A DNA stretch of 64,000 bases from Sipunculus nudus. Taxonomy: Eukaryota > Annelida > Sipuncula > Golfingiida > Sipunculidae. Where the stretch lies: NCBI GenBank assembly GCA_026874595.1, contig CM049313.1, positions 19,405,508-19,469,507 on the forward strand, given 5' to 3'. Of this stretch, positions 1 through 12,088 are shown piece by piece. How positions within the stretch are numbered: the stretch's first letter is position 1; every line of letters begins with the position of its first letter. The notes under the pieces were generated by a model that did no database searches, was not told where the DNA came from, and worked only from the letters and a program-made list of their open reading frames with translations. A program made the translations under genes and the position numbers.

Positions 1-1455
1 AGCGGGCGTGTCTTCATTTGTGACTGCACAGTGCTTTTTCACACACAGACACACTCACACACACTACTTTCATATCAGTCATTATCACTTCAAACTCTGA
101 GGCATCTATGAATGTTAAACTCATTCAATCAAATTGCATTTTAAAAGAATGATATTTTCATAATCATCACAAGGAAAAATTAAAAATCGAGAATATAATT
201 TGATTATCGGAAATGTTGTCTGAAATATTTTATCAATTATTTAGGATGAACTAATGTACACTGTTTTGATTTCAGACAATATTATTATTTCCATGCTCTC
301 ATGTTCATATTTAAAATAATAATGCATAATTTGCGAATAAATATTTTATTTACATAAATTTACAAAAGTCAGTGGTTCTTGTGCATATTATATTTTGATG
401 TTGCACATACCATTTACACCCAAAAAAATTTAAAGATTACAACACATTACATATTATTAAGTACATTTGGTCACTAAACACTGCAGCCACTGCATTTAAC
501 AGATAGAAAATAAAAATAAATGATATATCTAGTCTGCAATCATCTATTAAACATTCAATGATAATTGTGCATTGCAAAGTTCCACCCAGCTAGTTTTTTA
601 ATTGATTTAACAGCATTAAGCTTGTATGATCATAAATTATAAATATAAGGGAAATCATTCCTAATATAACTCCTATATATCAATACCAAAATAAGATATG
701 TGAGCCAGAAGAAATGACTGGTTACAATGTTTATACATATGGGTTTGTTTACTTAGTTATCAATTCAAGTTCTCCTTATCTTAATTTTATTCCTTTATCT
801 TCCATTACTTGATCATGAGGTTGTAACAAATTTGATATACCAGCACTGATTATAACTTCTTGGTCTGATATTAGCCCTGAATGAAAAGAAAATACACCAG
901 GTGTAAAAACCACACAACTGTTGGTTGCTAACATACATTTTAAGGACGATATACCCTTTAAATCCTGTTTAAAGTTAACAGCTTGTAAATCATTTGAAAT
1001 TTTTCAAGAAAAAATAATTTGCCTTGCAGCTCTGTAATTTTTAGGTTCAGTCTTGCAATATCAACATGAGGCGCCTCTAACTTATCAGTAGCTGATAGTG
1101 GTTGTGTATCATAATCATGATCATGTTATGTATAAAGTAAAGCTTCTTGTTCATGGTTACATGTATCTACAGACGAAGTGGACCATGGTACATAAGCAAC
1201 ACGTTTCACTTCTTGACTTGTTGTGCTTAAAAAAATAATCAGCAAGTTACAGAAAATGGAAACTTTCAAGATTTTGTTACAATTGTTACCTTTTATTTGC
1301 AACAGTGCCAAACCTGTCCTGTGTTTATTCTAAGACCAAAAACATGAATTGAGTGACACTTAAAAAAGTTACTAGGGGAGAAAAATATGGTTATTTCAGC
1401 TGACAGGAAGGATACAAATGTGCAACAATTCTTATTGTGTACATGAATAATGCAA

Positions 1456-1459
<4 letters not shown>
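1..1459. other. AT-rich stretch without a recognisable gene
   Basis: Only short open frames occur and none resembles a known protein. A short AC-rich tract lies near positions 44-65. I see no clear repeat unit, splice-bounded exon or RNA gene here. Confidence 0.5.

Positions 1460-1548
<89 letters not shown>
1460..1548. repeat. (TA)n microsatellite, about 89 bp
   Basis: This is an uninterrupted TA dinucleotide run. It directly abuts the first unit of the tRNA-like element that follows, so it may mark an insertion edge or a slippage-prone tail of that element. The open frames across it (Ile-Tyr repeats) are artefacts of the repeat. Confidence 0.95.
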
Positions 1549-1552
<4 letters not shown>

Positions 1553-1585
1553 ACCGAACTGTCTCGCTAGTGAAGCTTGCTTTGC

Positions 1586-1639
1586 TGGCGAAGCGGTTGG
1601 TGCGCCGGACTTGTGCGCCACCGACATGGGTTCGACTCC
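1586..1639 (+). promoter_or_regulatory. Pol III A and B boxes of SINE unit 1
   Basis: The A box TGGCGAAGCGG starts at 1586 and the B box GGTTCGACTCC spans 1629-1639. The B box matches the tRNA T-arm consensus exactly. Confidence 0.7.
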
Positions 1640-1867
1640 CGGATCCTCCCAGCATTTTTCCCCTCAATAATTTGCCTTCGTAACAAAAAGGGGGCTCGTA
1701 TAACGTCAAGGTGACGGTTAACTTTGTGGCCCAGGGAATAAGCTCACCAAAGTGTGACTCCTGGGATATTTAGTCTTGTTCTGATAGCAGAACGCTCTTA
1801 AGAGGGGGTGTGTTACGGGGTGCACATAAATGCGGACCGAACTATCTTGCATTGAAGCTTGCTTTGC

Positions 1868-1921
1868 TGGCGAAGCGGTTGGTGCGCCGGACATGTACGC
1901 CACCGATCTGGGTTCGACTCC
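1868..1921 (+). promoter_or_regulatory. Pol III A and B boxes of SINE unit 2
   Basis: The A box TGGCGAAGCGG starts at 1868 and the B box GGTTCGACTCC spans 1911-1921. Both are intact, with the same spacing as in unit 1. Confidence 0.7.
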
Positions 1922-2130
1922 CGGATCCACCCAGGATTTTTCCCCTTATCAATTTGCCTTCGTAACAAAATGGGGGCTCGTCTAACGTCACGGGTAATTT
2001 TGTGGCCCAGCAAAGTGTGACTCCTGGGATATTTAGTCTTGTTCTGATATCAGAACGCTCTTAAGAGGGGGTGTGTTACGGGGTGACATAAAAGCGGACC
2101 GAAGTGTCTCGCTGGTGAAGCTTGCTTTTC

Positions 2131-2184
2131 TAGCGAATCGGTTGGTACGCCGGACTTGTGCGTCAGCGACCTAGGTTCGACTCC
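2131..2184 (+). promoter_or_regulatory. Pol III A and B boxes of SINE unit 3 (A box diverged)
   Basis: The A box has drifted to TAGCGAATCGG at 2131, while the B box GGTTCGACTCC at 2174-2184 is intact. This unit is the most diverged and is truncated. Confidence 0.6.
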
Positions 2185-2229
2185 CGAATCGTCTCAGGAT
2201 TTTCCCCTCATTTTTTGGTCTTTGTAACA

Positions 2230-4873
2230 ATATATACTTTATTTCACACCTTTTGGAAGGATAGTTACCACCACCCTGGGAAAACAAATCCTCTTAGAAA
2301 CCTGAAACAGACTTTCCATGGTGGTCACACTTTGAATTAACTATATGTATTTCACAATTTAGCAGTCCATATAATGATATGTTATTCTTGAATATATATA
2401 TTTCACGTAATATTGCCATGTACACTGATTGGACGTCTGGAACATTTTGCAAACTAAAAGGCATTATCAGCCTCCCTGAATCGACCTGAAGTGAAGGGCT
2501 GCATCTGTAGCTATTTTTGGGCCAGCATTTATAGATAATGTAACTCCTATGCAATATTAAAATACAGGAGTATATAAATAATAATCCATTATACGTAAAA
2601 GCTGTTTCATAATCTAAAGCTATAATCAAGTCATAAAAATTTTGTTACTTCTGATTTCCTGCGATTCTCATCTGTATCTTTAAAGATAATAGTAAGAGTA
2701 AATACACTGCACATTTAATAATGACAAAAAGGCAAGTGATTCACAGGCAAACAATGCACTGGGCCACTTCAAAGGCTGAGGCCTGAGTCTACTTGAGGTT
2801 TTGTAATACCTTTATAGGCCTACCTATGGCATCAAATATTGTCAAAAAGTGAGGTAAATAGTGTATTCTTTCTACATGTGGCACAATTCCATTTAAAAAA
2901 AACATATATTGGTTTTAGCCCCCCCCCCCCCCCCCATCACTAATCAGCTAGATTTAAACCCGATACGGTTACCATAATAAAGTACATGCCGCTGATGTGC
3001 AAAGACAGTAATACACAACCTTACTCGCCACTAAAAAAAAGGGACGTTCAGTAAACATGAGGATCAGTACAGGTTCCCATACGATTAGCCATAATAAAGA
3101 CAATATCCTTATCACTTAAATCAGGTGTCATAGTTAAATACTTTAATTGTCGCTCACTGCCGCCAGACCTTAAGTGATCACCTTGAAATTTCGTCCATCT
3201 TCTGGCTTTATCTTGAGGATAAATTCCTTCTTCCTCGGTTCAGATGCTGAAAAACTATGGAATAACAGCTCTTTCTCAGGATCGTACCGAGCATCAATGG
3301 TGCAATGCGGCACACAGCATTAAAACTTTGACATGACGACAACCCGTGTGCTTGCATACCAAGCCTCGTTTTGGCTTGGAATTCCCCAAACCGTGAATAG
3401 GGTCTATAATCAAAGGAAAGAAACGTGTAGTATAAACAAAATACAGGTAGCATCATCAGGAGCTAATAATACTAGTCATGATCAAGGAACATATGAGGTT
3501 TCAGGACAAAAGTTGAAACAATAGCGGAGAAAATGCTGTCATTTGATGAAGGGAAAAATGTGTGATACTATTACCCTTATTTGGTGTAAAACTAGGAGAG
3601 AAAATTCATTAAAGTTAAAAAACTACAGGTACCATCACCATCCTTTTTAGGACCTGATAAAATTGTCCACTATCAACGAAATACAGGAGCCTTTGTATAC
3701 TTTTGTACTTATTATAGAGTACCCAAGCACTGCAAACAGGCCACACAAATCGAAAGTCGCAGTGACTTTATTTAAAGTGTCCTAAGGGCCCTTTGAATGG
3801 CCTCCCTGGATGTCAATAAAGAAGTTTCTTGAATTGATGGTTACAATATGTGCCCTGTTAAAGGTCCTTTCATCTGACTGTAGAGGAATAATGCGTAAAA
3901 ATTATAACAAATATATTTGGCGCCACTAATCTTTAGAATCCAATTAAACTGCACATGATTAAGTATTTGGGGTGTCAAAACAGGGCACCTGACTCGTATA
4001 TTATAGGTCACAGTGGCCTAATTTCAGGTTGCCAAAGTGGACTATCAAGGACCTTTAAGAATTTTTTATACAAGAATCCAGAATTTGAGATATCAACATG
4101 CATTGCTTTTTTAAATATAAAGTTTTGAATTGTACACATTCATACCTTTAAAAAAAAAATAATCAACATTGGGTAGACTTTATATTAAAAGTATAGTAAA
4201 TGATTTCTTTGAAGTAAGTTTCTAGGTGAATGTATCTATGGTATCTATCTCATCTTCCCGATCCAATTAAAAAAAAATGTATTTATGATGCTCCCATGTT
4301 CAAGATAAGACATGCACCCCTCTCTCCATTTGGGTGGTCATACGTAACTTTCATGGTTTATTGTTCTAATCTTCATAGTGTTGCCACCAACAGTTGATGG
4401 TGGAGACTGATACAGCGTGCACGCTTTATTTTTATCACAAATAATATTTAATTATAATCAAGTGAAGTATAAAAATATTTACAGCTGGGTTTAAAGAGCC
4501 CATAATGAGTGCATTGTACTCGCGACACGAATATAACCTAGTGTTTTGTACTCAAAACACGTAAAAAGTCCATGGGGACATCATATCTACCTGAATTAAT
4601 TGTATGAAAGTTGTAAACCGGCTGCGTAATGCCGGATCTGAAATGTCTGCTTGTGTCCTTGACGGCTTGTTGTTGTTTTCCCAGGCACATACTAACCCAG
4701 TTTATAGTTTATAGTAAATGCCAATACTTCTGTCTTACACCTGGTTCCGTTATTAGCATACAAGTTTCAAAGTTACGACAAATATATTAAATACATGGTT
4801 TTCTAATGTAGTTAGATAAAATATTTAATTCTCTGTACAAATCAAGAAACATCTTTTAATGTAGAATGATAAT
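2230..4873. other. Non-coding stretch, no gene recognised
   Basis: AT-rich sequence with a poly-C run at about 2919-2935. Short open frames show no recognisable domains. The sequence at 4456 (AAGTGAAGTATAAAAA) recurs near 5230 inside the next minisatellite, which hints at a shared origin. Confidence 0.45.
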
Positions 4874-5512
4874 CTTTACTAGCAAAAAAGTAGTTACATT
4901 AACGACAAGAAAACTTTAGTGTAGAATATTTTAGCCCCCCCCCCCCCAAAAAAAAAGTAGTTATATTGACGGCAAGAGAATCTTTACTCACTGAAAAAAA
5001 GTAGTCACATTTACAATAGAAACTTTACTCCCGAAAAGTGGTTACATTGACAACAAGATTATCTTTATACCAAAAAGTAGTTATATTGACGGCAAGAGAA
5101 TCTTTACTCCAAAAAATATTCAGATTGACGACAAGAGGAAATTAATATCCAAACAGAAGTCACCTTGACGACCTAAGAAAATTGATATCCAAAAAGGAGT
5201 CACCTTGACGAAAAGAGAAACTTATCCAAGTGAAGTATAAAAAATAATTAAAGCTTGGTTTCATGTATACGCTAGAGAATCTTTGCTCCCAAAAAGAAGT
5301 CACGTTGACAAATGTATTTTTACTCTCGAAAAGTAGTTGCATTAACGACAAGAAATCTTTACTGCAAAAAGTAATAACATCGAAGGAAAGTGAATCATTA
5401 CTCCCCCCAAAATAGTCACATTGGGGGCAAGAGAAAATTATCATAAAAAGAAGTTATATTGACGACAAGAGAATCTTTACACCAAAAAGTAGTCACGTTA
5501 ACGGCGATAGAG
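4874..5512. repeat. Degenerate ~45-bp minisatellite, about 13-15 units
   Basis: The recurring unit is roughly AAAAAGTAGTTACATTGACG followed by ACAAGAGAATCTTTACTCC. Copies vary by point changes and small indels. One is interrupted by a poly-C/poly-A run near 4936-4960 and another by about 60 bp of foreign sequence near 5227-5270. No coding potential is seen. Confidence 0.85.
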
Positions 5513-6480
5513 AAAGGATAGGCATAGGTACAGTTCGTGTATTTTTGACGTGGTTTCAGGAGTGGAGATTTCATGAGCAGAATTAGTTTTATCCATTGTA
5601 TTACGAAAGTATGGTATCAGCGTACCCAAAATCCCTATGCCGCTCCTGTCCGTAGCCAACCCCCTGTGTATATGTCTATAAACGAATGAAAAGGTCCCTA
5701 AATACAACTGTAATAAGGGATGGTTCATTGTCAGGATATATTGTCTTTTAGAAAATCCTACAATATTTCACATAGTTAAGTAAGCACGTTAAGTTTATGG
5801 TTTATCTTGTTAAACATCGATAAAGCCAGGAGTTTTTTGTTTAAATAGATGACCTATTGTACTTTATAACATCTTGAAGACGTTTCGTAGGGAGTAGCCC
5901 CCTCTCAACAGTTGAGACACATATCACGGGCTTTGGACCTGTAGCTGGTTCCCACGCTTCGTAGAAAAGAACGAAAATAAATTAGAAAATAGACAGTCGA
6001 CAAGCGACTACAGGTTTCCGCCAAATCACAGAGGCATGGGAAAAGTAAGACATTGAATGTTCCTGGCATAACATAACTTCAAATTTGTGACATATGAGAT
6101 GCCAAAGTACCCCGAGGTAGATGGATTAACGAAACTAGAAATATGGGCAGACGACGAGCCACAACAACTGTTTACAGAGTCATGGATAAATTGAGGGATG
6201 GAATGTGTCCTGGCATTAAAAGGTCTAAAAATCTGTGGCATGGGAGTTGCAAAATTGTCTCAGAATGGAAAACGTCATGGTTGGTGGTAGTACCTGTATC
6301 TAGAACAAAACCTGTGGACAATCTGTCAGGATGTCTTAGATATTAACTTGGATTCTAAGTATTATTTTGGCCCATTTTAGGGTATCCTTGCTACATTTAT
6401 TTCTGCTCCATTTCCCGTCGAATGACTTTAAACTTACATGGTCACACCTACACTTACCATTGAACCTTTCATTTGTTTTG
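5513..6480. other. Non-coding stretch, only weak coding hints
   Basis: A 31-codon + strand frame at 6104-6199 reads protein-like but stops early and has no supported splice sites or recognised domain. Nothing else stands out. Confidence 0.35.
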
Positions 6481-7262
6481 CTTGTCATCTGAGTTTTAGC
6501 CTGGATCACTCTTTGTCCGTCGTCCGGCCGTCTGGTCGGCCGTTAACAGGGCACAAATCGTAACCGCCTTACCAAGAAACTCTTAACTAATCAGGCATGG
6601 AGGTCCATAAAAAATTGCCTCGAAAACTTGAAATTAGGTCACTACGATCTATATCCTAATAGGTAAGGGGCTCGTAAGTTCCACATACATTATTTGAAAA
6701 ATTGACACAAAAGCTCTAGCATCATGATTCTTTCCATGCATATTGATCATGGAGTGTTTCATCGGTCCCTTAAGTCTGGTGGCACCAGCTGTATTTTTTT
6801 TAAATTTACGCATTTACTTCTCTATGTTTAGACCTTCAAATGAAGAGCACAAACCGTAACCGTTAAACCCAGAAACTTCTAACTGTATATCCTAAGAGGT
6901 TCTAGGCAAATTTTCCTAGAAACTGAAATTAGGTTGCAGGGGTCTTTACTTTGCTAACTACAGACCAAACACATGATTTAGCACCCTTTGACTCAGACGG
7001 GGTACAAATTGTATCGGCCAGCCCTAGAATCTTCTGAGGTAGCCTCCAGGGAATTCTGGGGTAAATCTCCTTTGAAAACTAAAATTAGGTCATGGTAAGC
7101 TATATTTTGCGAACTTGGGGCCGGAAATATGCTCTTGAGAACCCAGTGAGTCAGACAGGGCACAAATTGTATCCGCTAACCCTAGACGTGACATCTAGGG
7201 AACTCTTGGGCAAATCTCTACGGAAGCCTGAAATTAGGGCATCGTGACCTATATTATATTAT
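6481..7262. repeat. Degenerate ~150-160 bp tandem repeat (GGGCACAAAT family), copy 1
   Basis: Units share the order CAGGGCACAAAT-GTAACCG, then GGCAAATCTCC, GAAATTAGGTCA, CTATATTCTGC and CATGATTTTAGCACC. About four diverged units are visible. The same family recurs at 20632-21260, and a fragment lies near 47185-47290. It opens with a GTCCGTCGTCCGGCCGTC tract like that of the CAGCTGA-family elements. Confidence 0.7.
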
Positions 7263-7346
7263 ATTACATTCACTTTAATATGGCGCTCATAACTGTAATG
7301 AAAACTTTCAATGGCACTTGATAAAACATTCAGAAGATACAATGTA

Positions 7347-7511
7347 TCAATGAATAAATCTTAACCAAGACTCAGTTACGTTAGTTGCTTCTTTAAACAT
7401 ATATCTTTTCAAATTCCGTTTAAAAATTTTGACACTGCTTGAAGACCGGAGATCATATGGAAGATTGTTCCACAATCGGGATGCTAATACTGCGAGCTGT
7501 TGGTCAAAAAC
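7347..7511 (-). pseudogene. C-terminal tail of a non-LTR retrotransposon reverse transcriptase
   Basis: Read on the minus strand, this frame encodes about 54 residues and a stop, with RLWNNLPYDLRSSSSV followed by FKRNLKRYMF. This is the typical end of the RT open reading frame in CR1/L2/jockey-type LINEs (LWN-LP...FK-LK motif). The rest of the RT is absent: upstream, at higher coordinates, sequence identity changes abruptly where the 524-bp duplication begins. It is a 5'-truncated, dead LINE insertion. The family assignment is by motif only. Confidence 0.65.
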
Positions 7512-7533
7512 ATGATTTTAAGCATTTTAAGCT

Positions 7534-8057
7534 TTCGGTAAGCATGGTGTCAATAATGTTGTGCAACCAGGTGTTACGGGACCTATTTCTTGCGCTGAGC
7601 AGCAATTCTTTGGCTATATTAAGACGGGGAGGGAAATAGGTCGGCTGGCACAAAAAAATTGACATGCTACAGCTGCTGTGCACAATTTTGGCCCCCTAAG
7701 CCCAGAAGAAATGTATTAATTAATAATCAGTAAAGGTACATGAATATTGTGAACGATGTACTCACGCATAATGAACTGATTACGCGATTAGGATTTTAAA
7801 GCTTACAGTCTGCGGCTTCGCCTTACAATTGCGGTGATGCGCGTGGCTTCACAACTATAAAGGTCAGACGTGTAAAAACTACGTTTTGACCTTTTTAAGT
7901 ATTTTAAATTTCCGCAAGACCACAGTATACAGACACAGGCAGCGAGACACCTGAACGGCGACTAAAGAATTTAATAGGTTCCCTTATTACACTGACGGTT
8001 CGATTTTAAGATATTCTGAACATATTTCATATGATTGTCTAAACTCTCGATTAAAAT
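7534..8057. repeat. Direct repeat, copy 1 (about 524 bp)
   Basis: From CGGTAAGCATGGTGTC to TTGTCTAAACTC this segment is nearly identical to 8288-8812, offset by 754 bp. The copies differ by scattered substitutions and a few small indels. It has no recognised coding content. Confidence 0.9.
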
Positions 8058-8287
8058 TGAACTATTTGCTTTTTATGGTTTTCAATGATTGATGCTTTGT
8101 TATATGTAGAGCTGCTTAAAGAAAAACCAAATAACAGTCTGTCAATCCGATATGACGATATGTTAATTCTCTATCATGAATTAATAACCAAATTATAAAT
8201 ACGTTTCCCTTGTGCGCCAGCCAAACCGTCAGACCGCAAAGCAATTAAAACGCTTGCGGAGTTTGCTCCACAGAATGTTATGAAATC
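8058..8287. other. 230-bp spacer between the two direct repeats
   Basis: This is unique sequence between the two copies. No LTR signals, primer-binding site or transposase-like frame is visible, so the pair is better read as a tandem duplication than as a retroelement with terminal repeats. Confidence 0.5.
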
Positions 8288-8812
8288 TTCGGTAAGCATG
8301 GTCTCAATAATGTTGTGCAACCAGGTGTTACGGGACCTATTTCTTGCGCTGAGCAGCAATTCTTTGGAAATATTAAGAGGGGGAGGAAAATAGGTCGGCT
8401 GGCACAAAAAAATTGACATGCTACAGCCGCTGTGCACAATTTTGGCCTCCTCTTGCCCAGAAGAAATGTATTAATTAATAACCAGCAAAGGTACATGAAT
8501 ATTGTGAACGATGACACACGCATGATGAACTGATTACGCGATTAGGATTTTAAAGCTTACTGTCTGCGGCTTCGCCTTACAATTGCGGTGATGCGCGTTG
8601 CTTCACAACTATAAAGGTCAGACGTGTAAAAACCACGTTTGGACCTTTTTAAGTAATTTAAATTTTCGTAAGACCACAGTATACAGACACAGGCAGCGAG
8701 GCACCTGAACGGCGACTAAAGAATTTAATAGTTTCCCTTATTACACTGACGGTTCGGATTTTAAGATATTCTGAACATATTTCATATTATTGTCTAAACA
8801 CTTGATTAAACT
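8288..8812. repeat. Direct repeat, copy 2 (about 525 bp)
   Basis: Second copy of 7534-8057. The high identity implies a fairly recent duplication. The LINE tail beside copy 1 is absent here. Confidence 0.9.
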
Positions 8813-9078
8813 TCTATTACCAATCGAACACTCGGAATCAAATAATACGAGAGATGGCGCTCTAGGCTGTGTTACTGTCTGACTGGTTATTCCGACAGCT
8901 CTATAAATATGGAAAGCAAAGTGTTACTATGGTTTTACCTACAACATGATGCAGTTTTGTGAACAATTATGACGAACCCAAGCTCATCGGCTGACAAAAT
9001 ACCCCAGACTGTCACTGATCTTAACTACCGTATCCTAAATTGTCAGGACATTTTTGGTAATACAGTGTAAACTTCGTT

Positions 9079-9135
<57 letters not shown>

Positions 9136-9768
9136 AAGAGTATATCCTTTACCTCAGGATTATATTTCCATATCAATGTCAAAATGCATAAAGGAAGGCC
9201 ATGCAATAACATTCATGGTATTCTCTTTACGTTACTAATGCATTTTCAACAGAACTAACATGTTGGATACATATGGAGCCCCGGAGACGATATGACAAAA
9301 AAATATATATATATGCATAGTTATAGTTATTTGCTCAAATGTTACAGGTAAGCGTATTTCCTTGATCAGAGGTCATTTACGTGGTTCTGCTTCGATGCAG
9401 TATTCATACTTGGCTTCCAAGAGTCTCTGAGAGGTCATATATATATATATAGCCTGATTCTTCTGCTAAATGTTACCAAAAAACTCCTGGTTTGTCGGGT
9501 TCATGTATATTAGCAAGTTCAATGTAACAGGTTCATGTGTATACTCAGATCGTGTAAGTGATGCCAAATAGAGGGCACCCCATTAAAAGTCTTTAAGTTC
9601 ATTTTAGTTTTTATGATGTCCAACAGGGGGCATCAATAGTCGTTAATTAGCCCTTTGCATTTTTTTTCCTTATAGGGTTAAGTTCACTTATTTAATATGC
9701 ACACTTCACCCTGCACCTGACACATAACTCTCTCGCCAAAACGACTTTAATATTCTTCATTTTTGCGC
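8813..9768. other. Non-coding stretch with short microsatellites
   Basis: Contains the CT tract listed separately and short TA runs near 9302 and 9440. No gene recognised. Confidence 0.45.
9085..9130. repeat. (CT)n microsatellite
   Basis: An uninterrupted CT dinucleotide tract of about 45 bp. Confidence 0.95.
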
Positions 9769-9790
9769 CATTCCGTCACCAAACTTCGTA

Positions 9791-9831
9791 ATGGCAACAC
9801 GCCAAAAACGTTGTCTATTTGTAAACCACAG
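9791..9831 (+). CDS. Candidate short first coding exon (unrecognised)
   Basis: An ATG opens a 13-codon frame reading MATRQKRCLFVNH, which ends at a strong donor (CACAG|GTAAGC) with two bases of a split codon. A diverged second copy of the same ~63-bp segment lies at 10157-10218. There the peptide is largely kept (MASRHKRCLFVIH) with mostly conservative or synonymous changes, but the donor is broken by loss of a G. I do not recognise the peptide. Its exit phase does not fit the next clear exon (14093-14315), so an intermediate exon would be needed if they belong to one gene. It could equally be a chance frame in a small duplication. Confidence 0.25.
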
Positions 9832-10156
9832 GTAAGCATTGCCTTCATTGCATACGATATTCATTACTCTTCACCTTCATAATTTTGTACAAGATAATTA
9901 CAATATCAATGTTTGTGTGTCAATGGCGTAATTCATTCATTTTATAATTTTCAGTCTCTTGTTAAAGTACTCTATCCAGCTTCATATTTGTCTTCACAAG
10001 AGTATCCACTGTACTTTGTATTATAGTGCGTTTGTCTAATGATATAACTCTGTAACACTGCTTGTAACCCCTTTGCATTCGAATATTGTATTTCTTGAAA
10101 TATGTCTCTGCATTGTAAATATCACAATGTTTATAATTCGATTGTAATAGAAAAGG

Positions 10157-10218
10157 ATTCCGTCACCAAACTTTGTCATGGCATCACGCCATAAGCGTTG
10201 TTTATTTGTTATCCACAG
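10157..10218 (+). repeat. Second copy of the short ATG segment, donor site lost
   Basis: ATTCCGTCACCAAACTT and the following ~45 bp match 9770-9831. The junction reads CCACAGTAAACC instead of CCACAGGTAAGC, so the splice donor is destroyed. Confidence 0.7.
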
Positions 10219-11374
10219 TAAACCGGTTCACCACTTTGGTCTTTGGATTTTGTTTGTTGATGGAAGAGAGAGGACACTTCCTCTTTATTATGAACCCAGT
10301 CGAAGTATTGTTATATCAAGATTTAATCCCTTTACCTTTACCTAAGAATAGAAAAAATAATAATCAAAACCTTAAATAAATAATTAATAAAATCATAATC
10401 ATATATAATCAATAAGTAAAAGTAAATAATAAATTATTCATAAATATATCATAAATAGTATTTCTGTGATCATATGTTATAGTATCCAAGGGATTTTGGT
10501 ATACATAATTGTCTATAAAATACATCGTGCAGCTACTGCCGTCACGTACGTTTTCGGAGACCTATTAGAGAATCGCTGAGTGGAATCTTCCGGAATGTAG
10601 CATCATTATAGGATCTCATCTGAACTTTTGCTCTATTTATTCGTTGTGACTGCTGGCTTTCGTCTTTGCGTGGCATCCATCCGTGGCTTAATATGATGGA
10701 AAATAATACTTCATTCATTCGTGAATTGATGTATGCATGGCCATATTGTTGGGTAGCTTTCTCGTAAAACTGGTGGTGCCACCTACAATTGTTTTCGCAT
10801 AACTTCCATCCATGCACCTATGATGGTCCTTTTCCGATGCATTGGCCTGATTTCATGCATGTCCATATATCTTTAAAGCTTTTTAATGCACAAGAATGGT
10901 GGCGCCATCTTTAATCGTTTGTCCATCCGAGCGTCTATTTTGGGTCATCATCACGCATATCACTGGAGTGGTTTAATGTGCTTGTATTCAGCGTGCCCAT
11001 AAATAGTTTTCTCTTTCACAAGACCGGTGTCGCCACCTAAATTTCGGTGTGCGTAGCGTCCATGGTCAAATATATAGGTCTAAAATTGTGAATGTCTAAA
11101 GATTTCGGACAGTTTTCTCGTACACATGGTCCACTCGTCTATATATTGAAAACGTCAGAAGACTAGGGTGGATTTACACACAACAAGTGTTTGGAATATG
11201 ATTGTCTATAAGGTACATGGTTCTTGTATAGAATGACATATATATGAGGGGTTCATAAGTAAAAAACTATATACATCGTTGTGTAAGGACATGTATATCA
11301 TGGTTCTCATAGAATATTTAAATACATGTGTGGGTCTATCTGTGAATGTGTCTGTAATTGTGTTTGTGTGTGCG

Positions 11375-11405
<31 letters not shown>

Positions 11406-12088
11406 ACCTCTGAGACATGAACCATACAAAATAGGAGTGAAGGCAGACATATTTTGTGGTGGTGGGGTGCTCTGATTCGGGCGTAATCAGGCAACAGCAG
11501 GCAGCATGTATATTATATGCCATTGCTCGACCTCTCAGCAACAAACTGAAGAGCTTTGACGGTGATCATCTTTCATTATAATTACATTGTAAAAAATAAC
11601 AAATCGAATGTGCAAGGTGGGCACTTCAATGCTCAATCAAACCATAACGTTTCAGATTCTTACATTCAGCGTCACCCAGTAATCTCGTTAGAAAATATAA
11701 TAATTAGATAAGCTGTACATTTAATCATGACAAGTGGGCGAGAGAAGCATATGCACGCAATATGTTGGGCCAGTTCAAAAGTTAGATATTCAGGTGGCCT
11801 GAAACCGGGGGTTCACTACTGGGTGTAATAAAACATCCTATTACTGAAAACAATGTTTAAAATATTCTTAGCACATTTTTGACATAAAGTTTGTTAAAAA
11901 TAGTGCCCCTCCCATGAGGAGGTATAAACAGGCGCATCTTCCGAATCAGGTTAACCGAGGTCCCTAATATAAGGTGAAGTGACAACAACAGATGGTAAGA
12001 GAAAATTATCATATTATATATGGTTGAATAACACTGCATTATGTCCATAATACCTGAAACAGTGTTGTAATAAATACAAATCAGGGTT
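10219..12088. other. Non-coding stretch with a weak ~150-bp degenerate repeat
   Basis: Between about 10680 and 11100, phrases such as CTGGTGGTGCCACCT, ATGGTGGCGCCATCT and CCGGTGTCGCCACCT, each followed by an ATTGTTT-like segment and TCCATC, recur roughly every 150 bp. They suggest an eroded tandem repeat. A TA tract lies at 11379-11404. No gene recognised. Confidence 0.45.

Larger units (their letters stand above)
1549..2229 (+). mobile_element. tRNA-derived SINE-like element, three head-to-tail units
   Basis: Three units start with GCGGACCGAA at 1549, 1832 and 2094, so the first two unit lengths are 283 and 262 bp; the third fades out near 2229. Each unit has a Pol III-type A box and, about 43 bp later, a B box, the signature of a tRNA-derived SINE. 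Downstream of the tRNA-like part, units 1 and 2 share a body with a GTTCTGATA...CAGAAC hairpin, CTCTTAAGAG and GGGGTGTGTTACGGGG. Unit 3 retains only the tRNA-like head and the CCCCTCA segment. About 37 bp precede the A box, more than in a simple tRNA head. Identity as a transcribed SINE is inference; the tandem order and internal boxes are seen directly. Confidence 0.7.

Noticed and set aside
1586-1660. Functional tRNA gene
   Set aside because: A and B boxes are present, but I could not fold a convincing acceptor stem and anticodon arm, and the sequence recurs in a tandem non-tRNA body. A SINE is the better reading.
1293-1709. Open frames of up to 138 codons rich in Ile-Tyr across the TA tract
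   Set aside because: They are translations of a TA microsatellite; no flanking coding signal. The same applies to similar frames at 11206-11544, 35116-35298, 57309-57599 and 60021-60504.
6104-6199. 31-codon protein-like frame (MPKYPEVDGLTKLEIW...)
   Set aside because: It ends in a stop with no donor, has no recognised homology, and nearby sequence has no supported exon.
7534-8812. LTR retrotransposon with two terminal repeats
   Set aside because: The 230-bp interior is too short, with no primer-binding site or polypurine tract, and no TG...CA ends.
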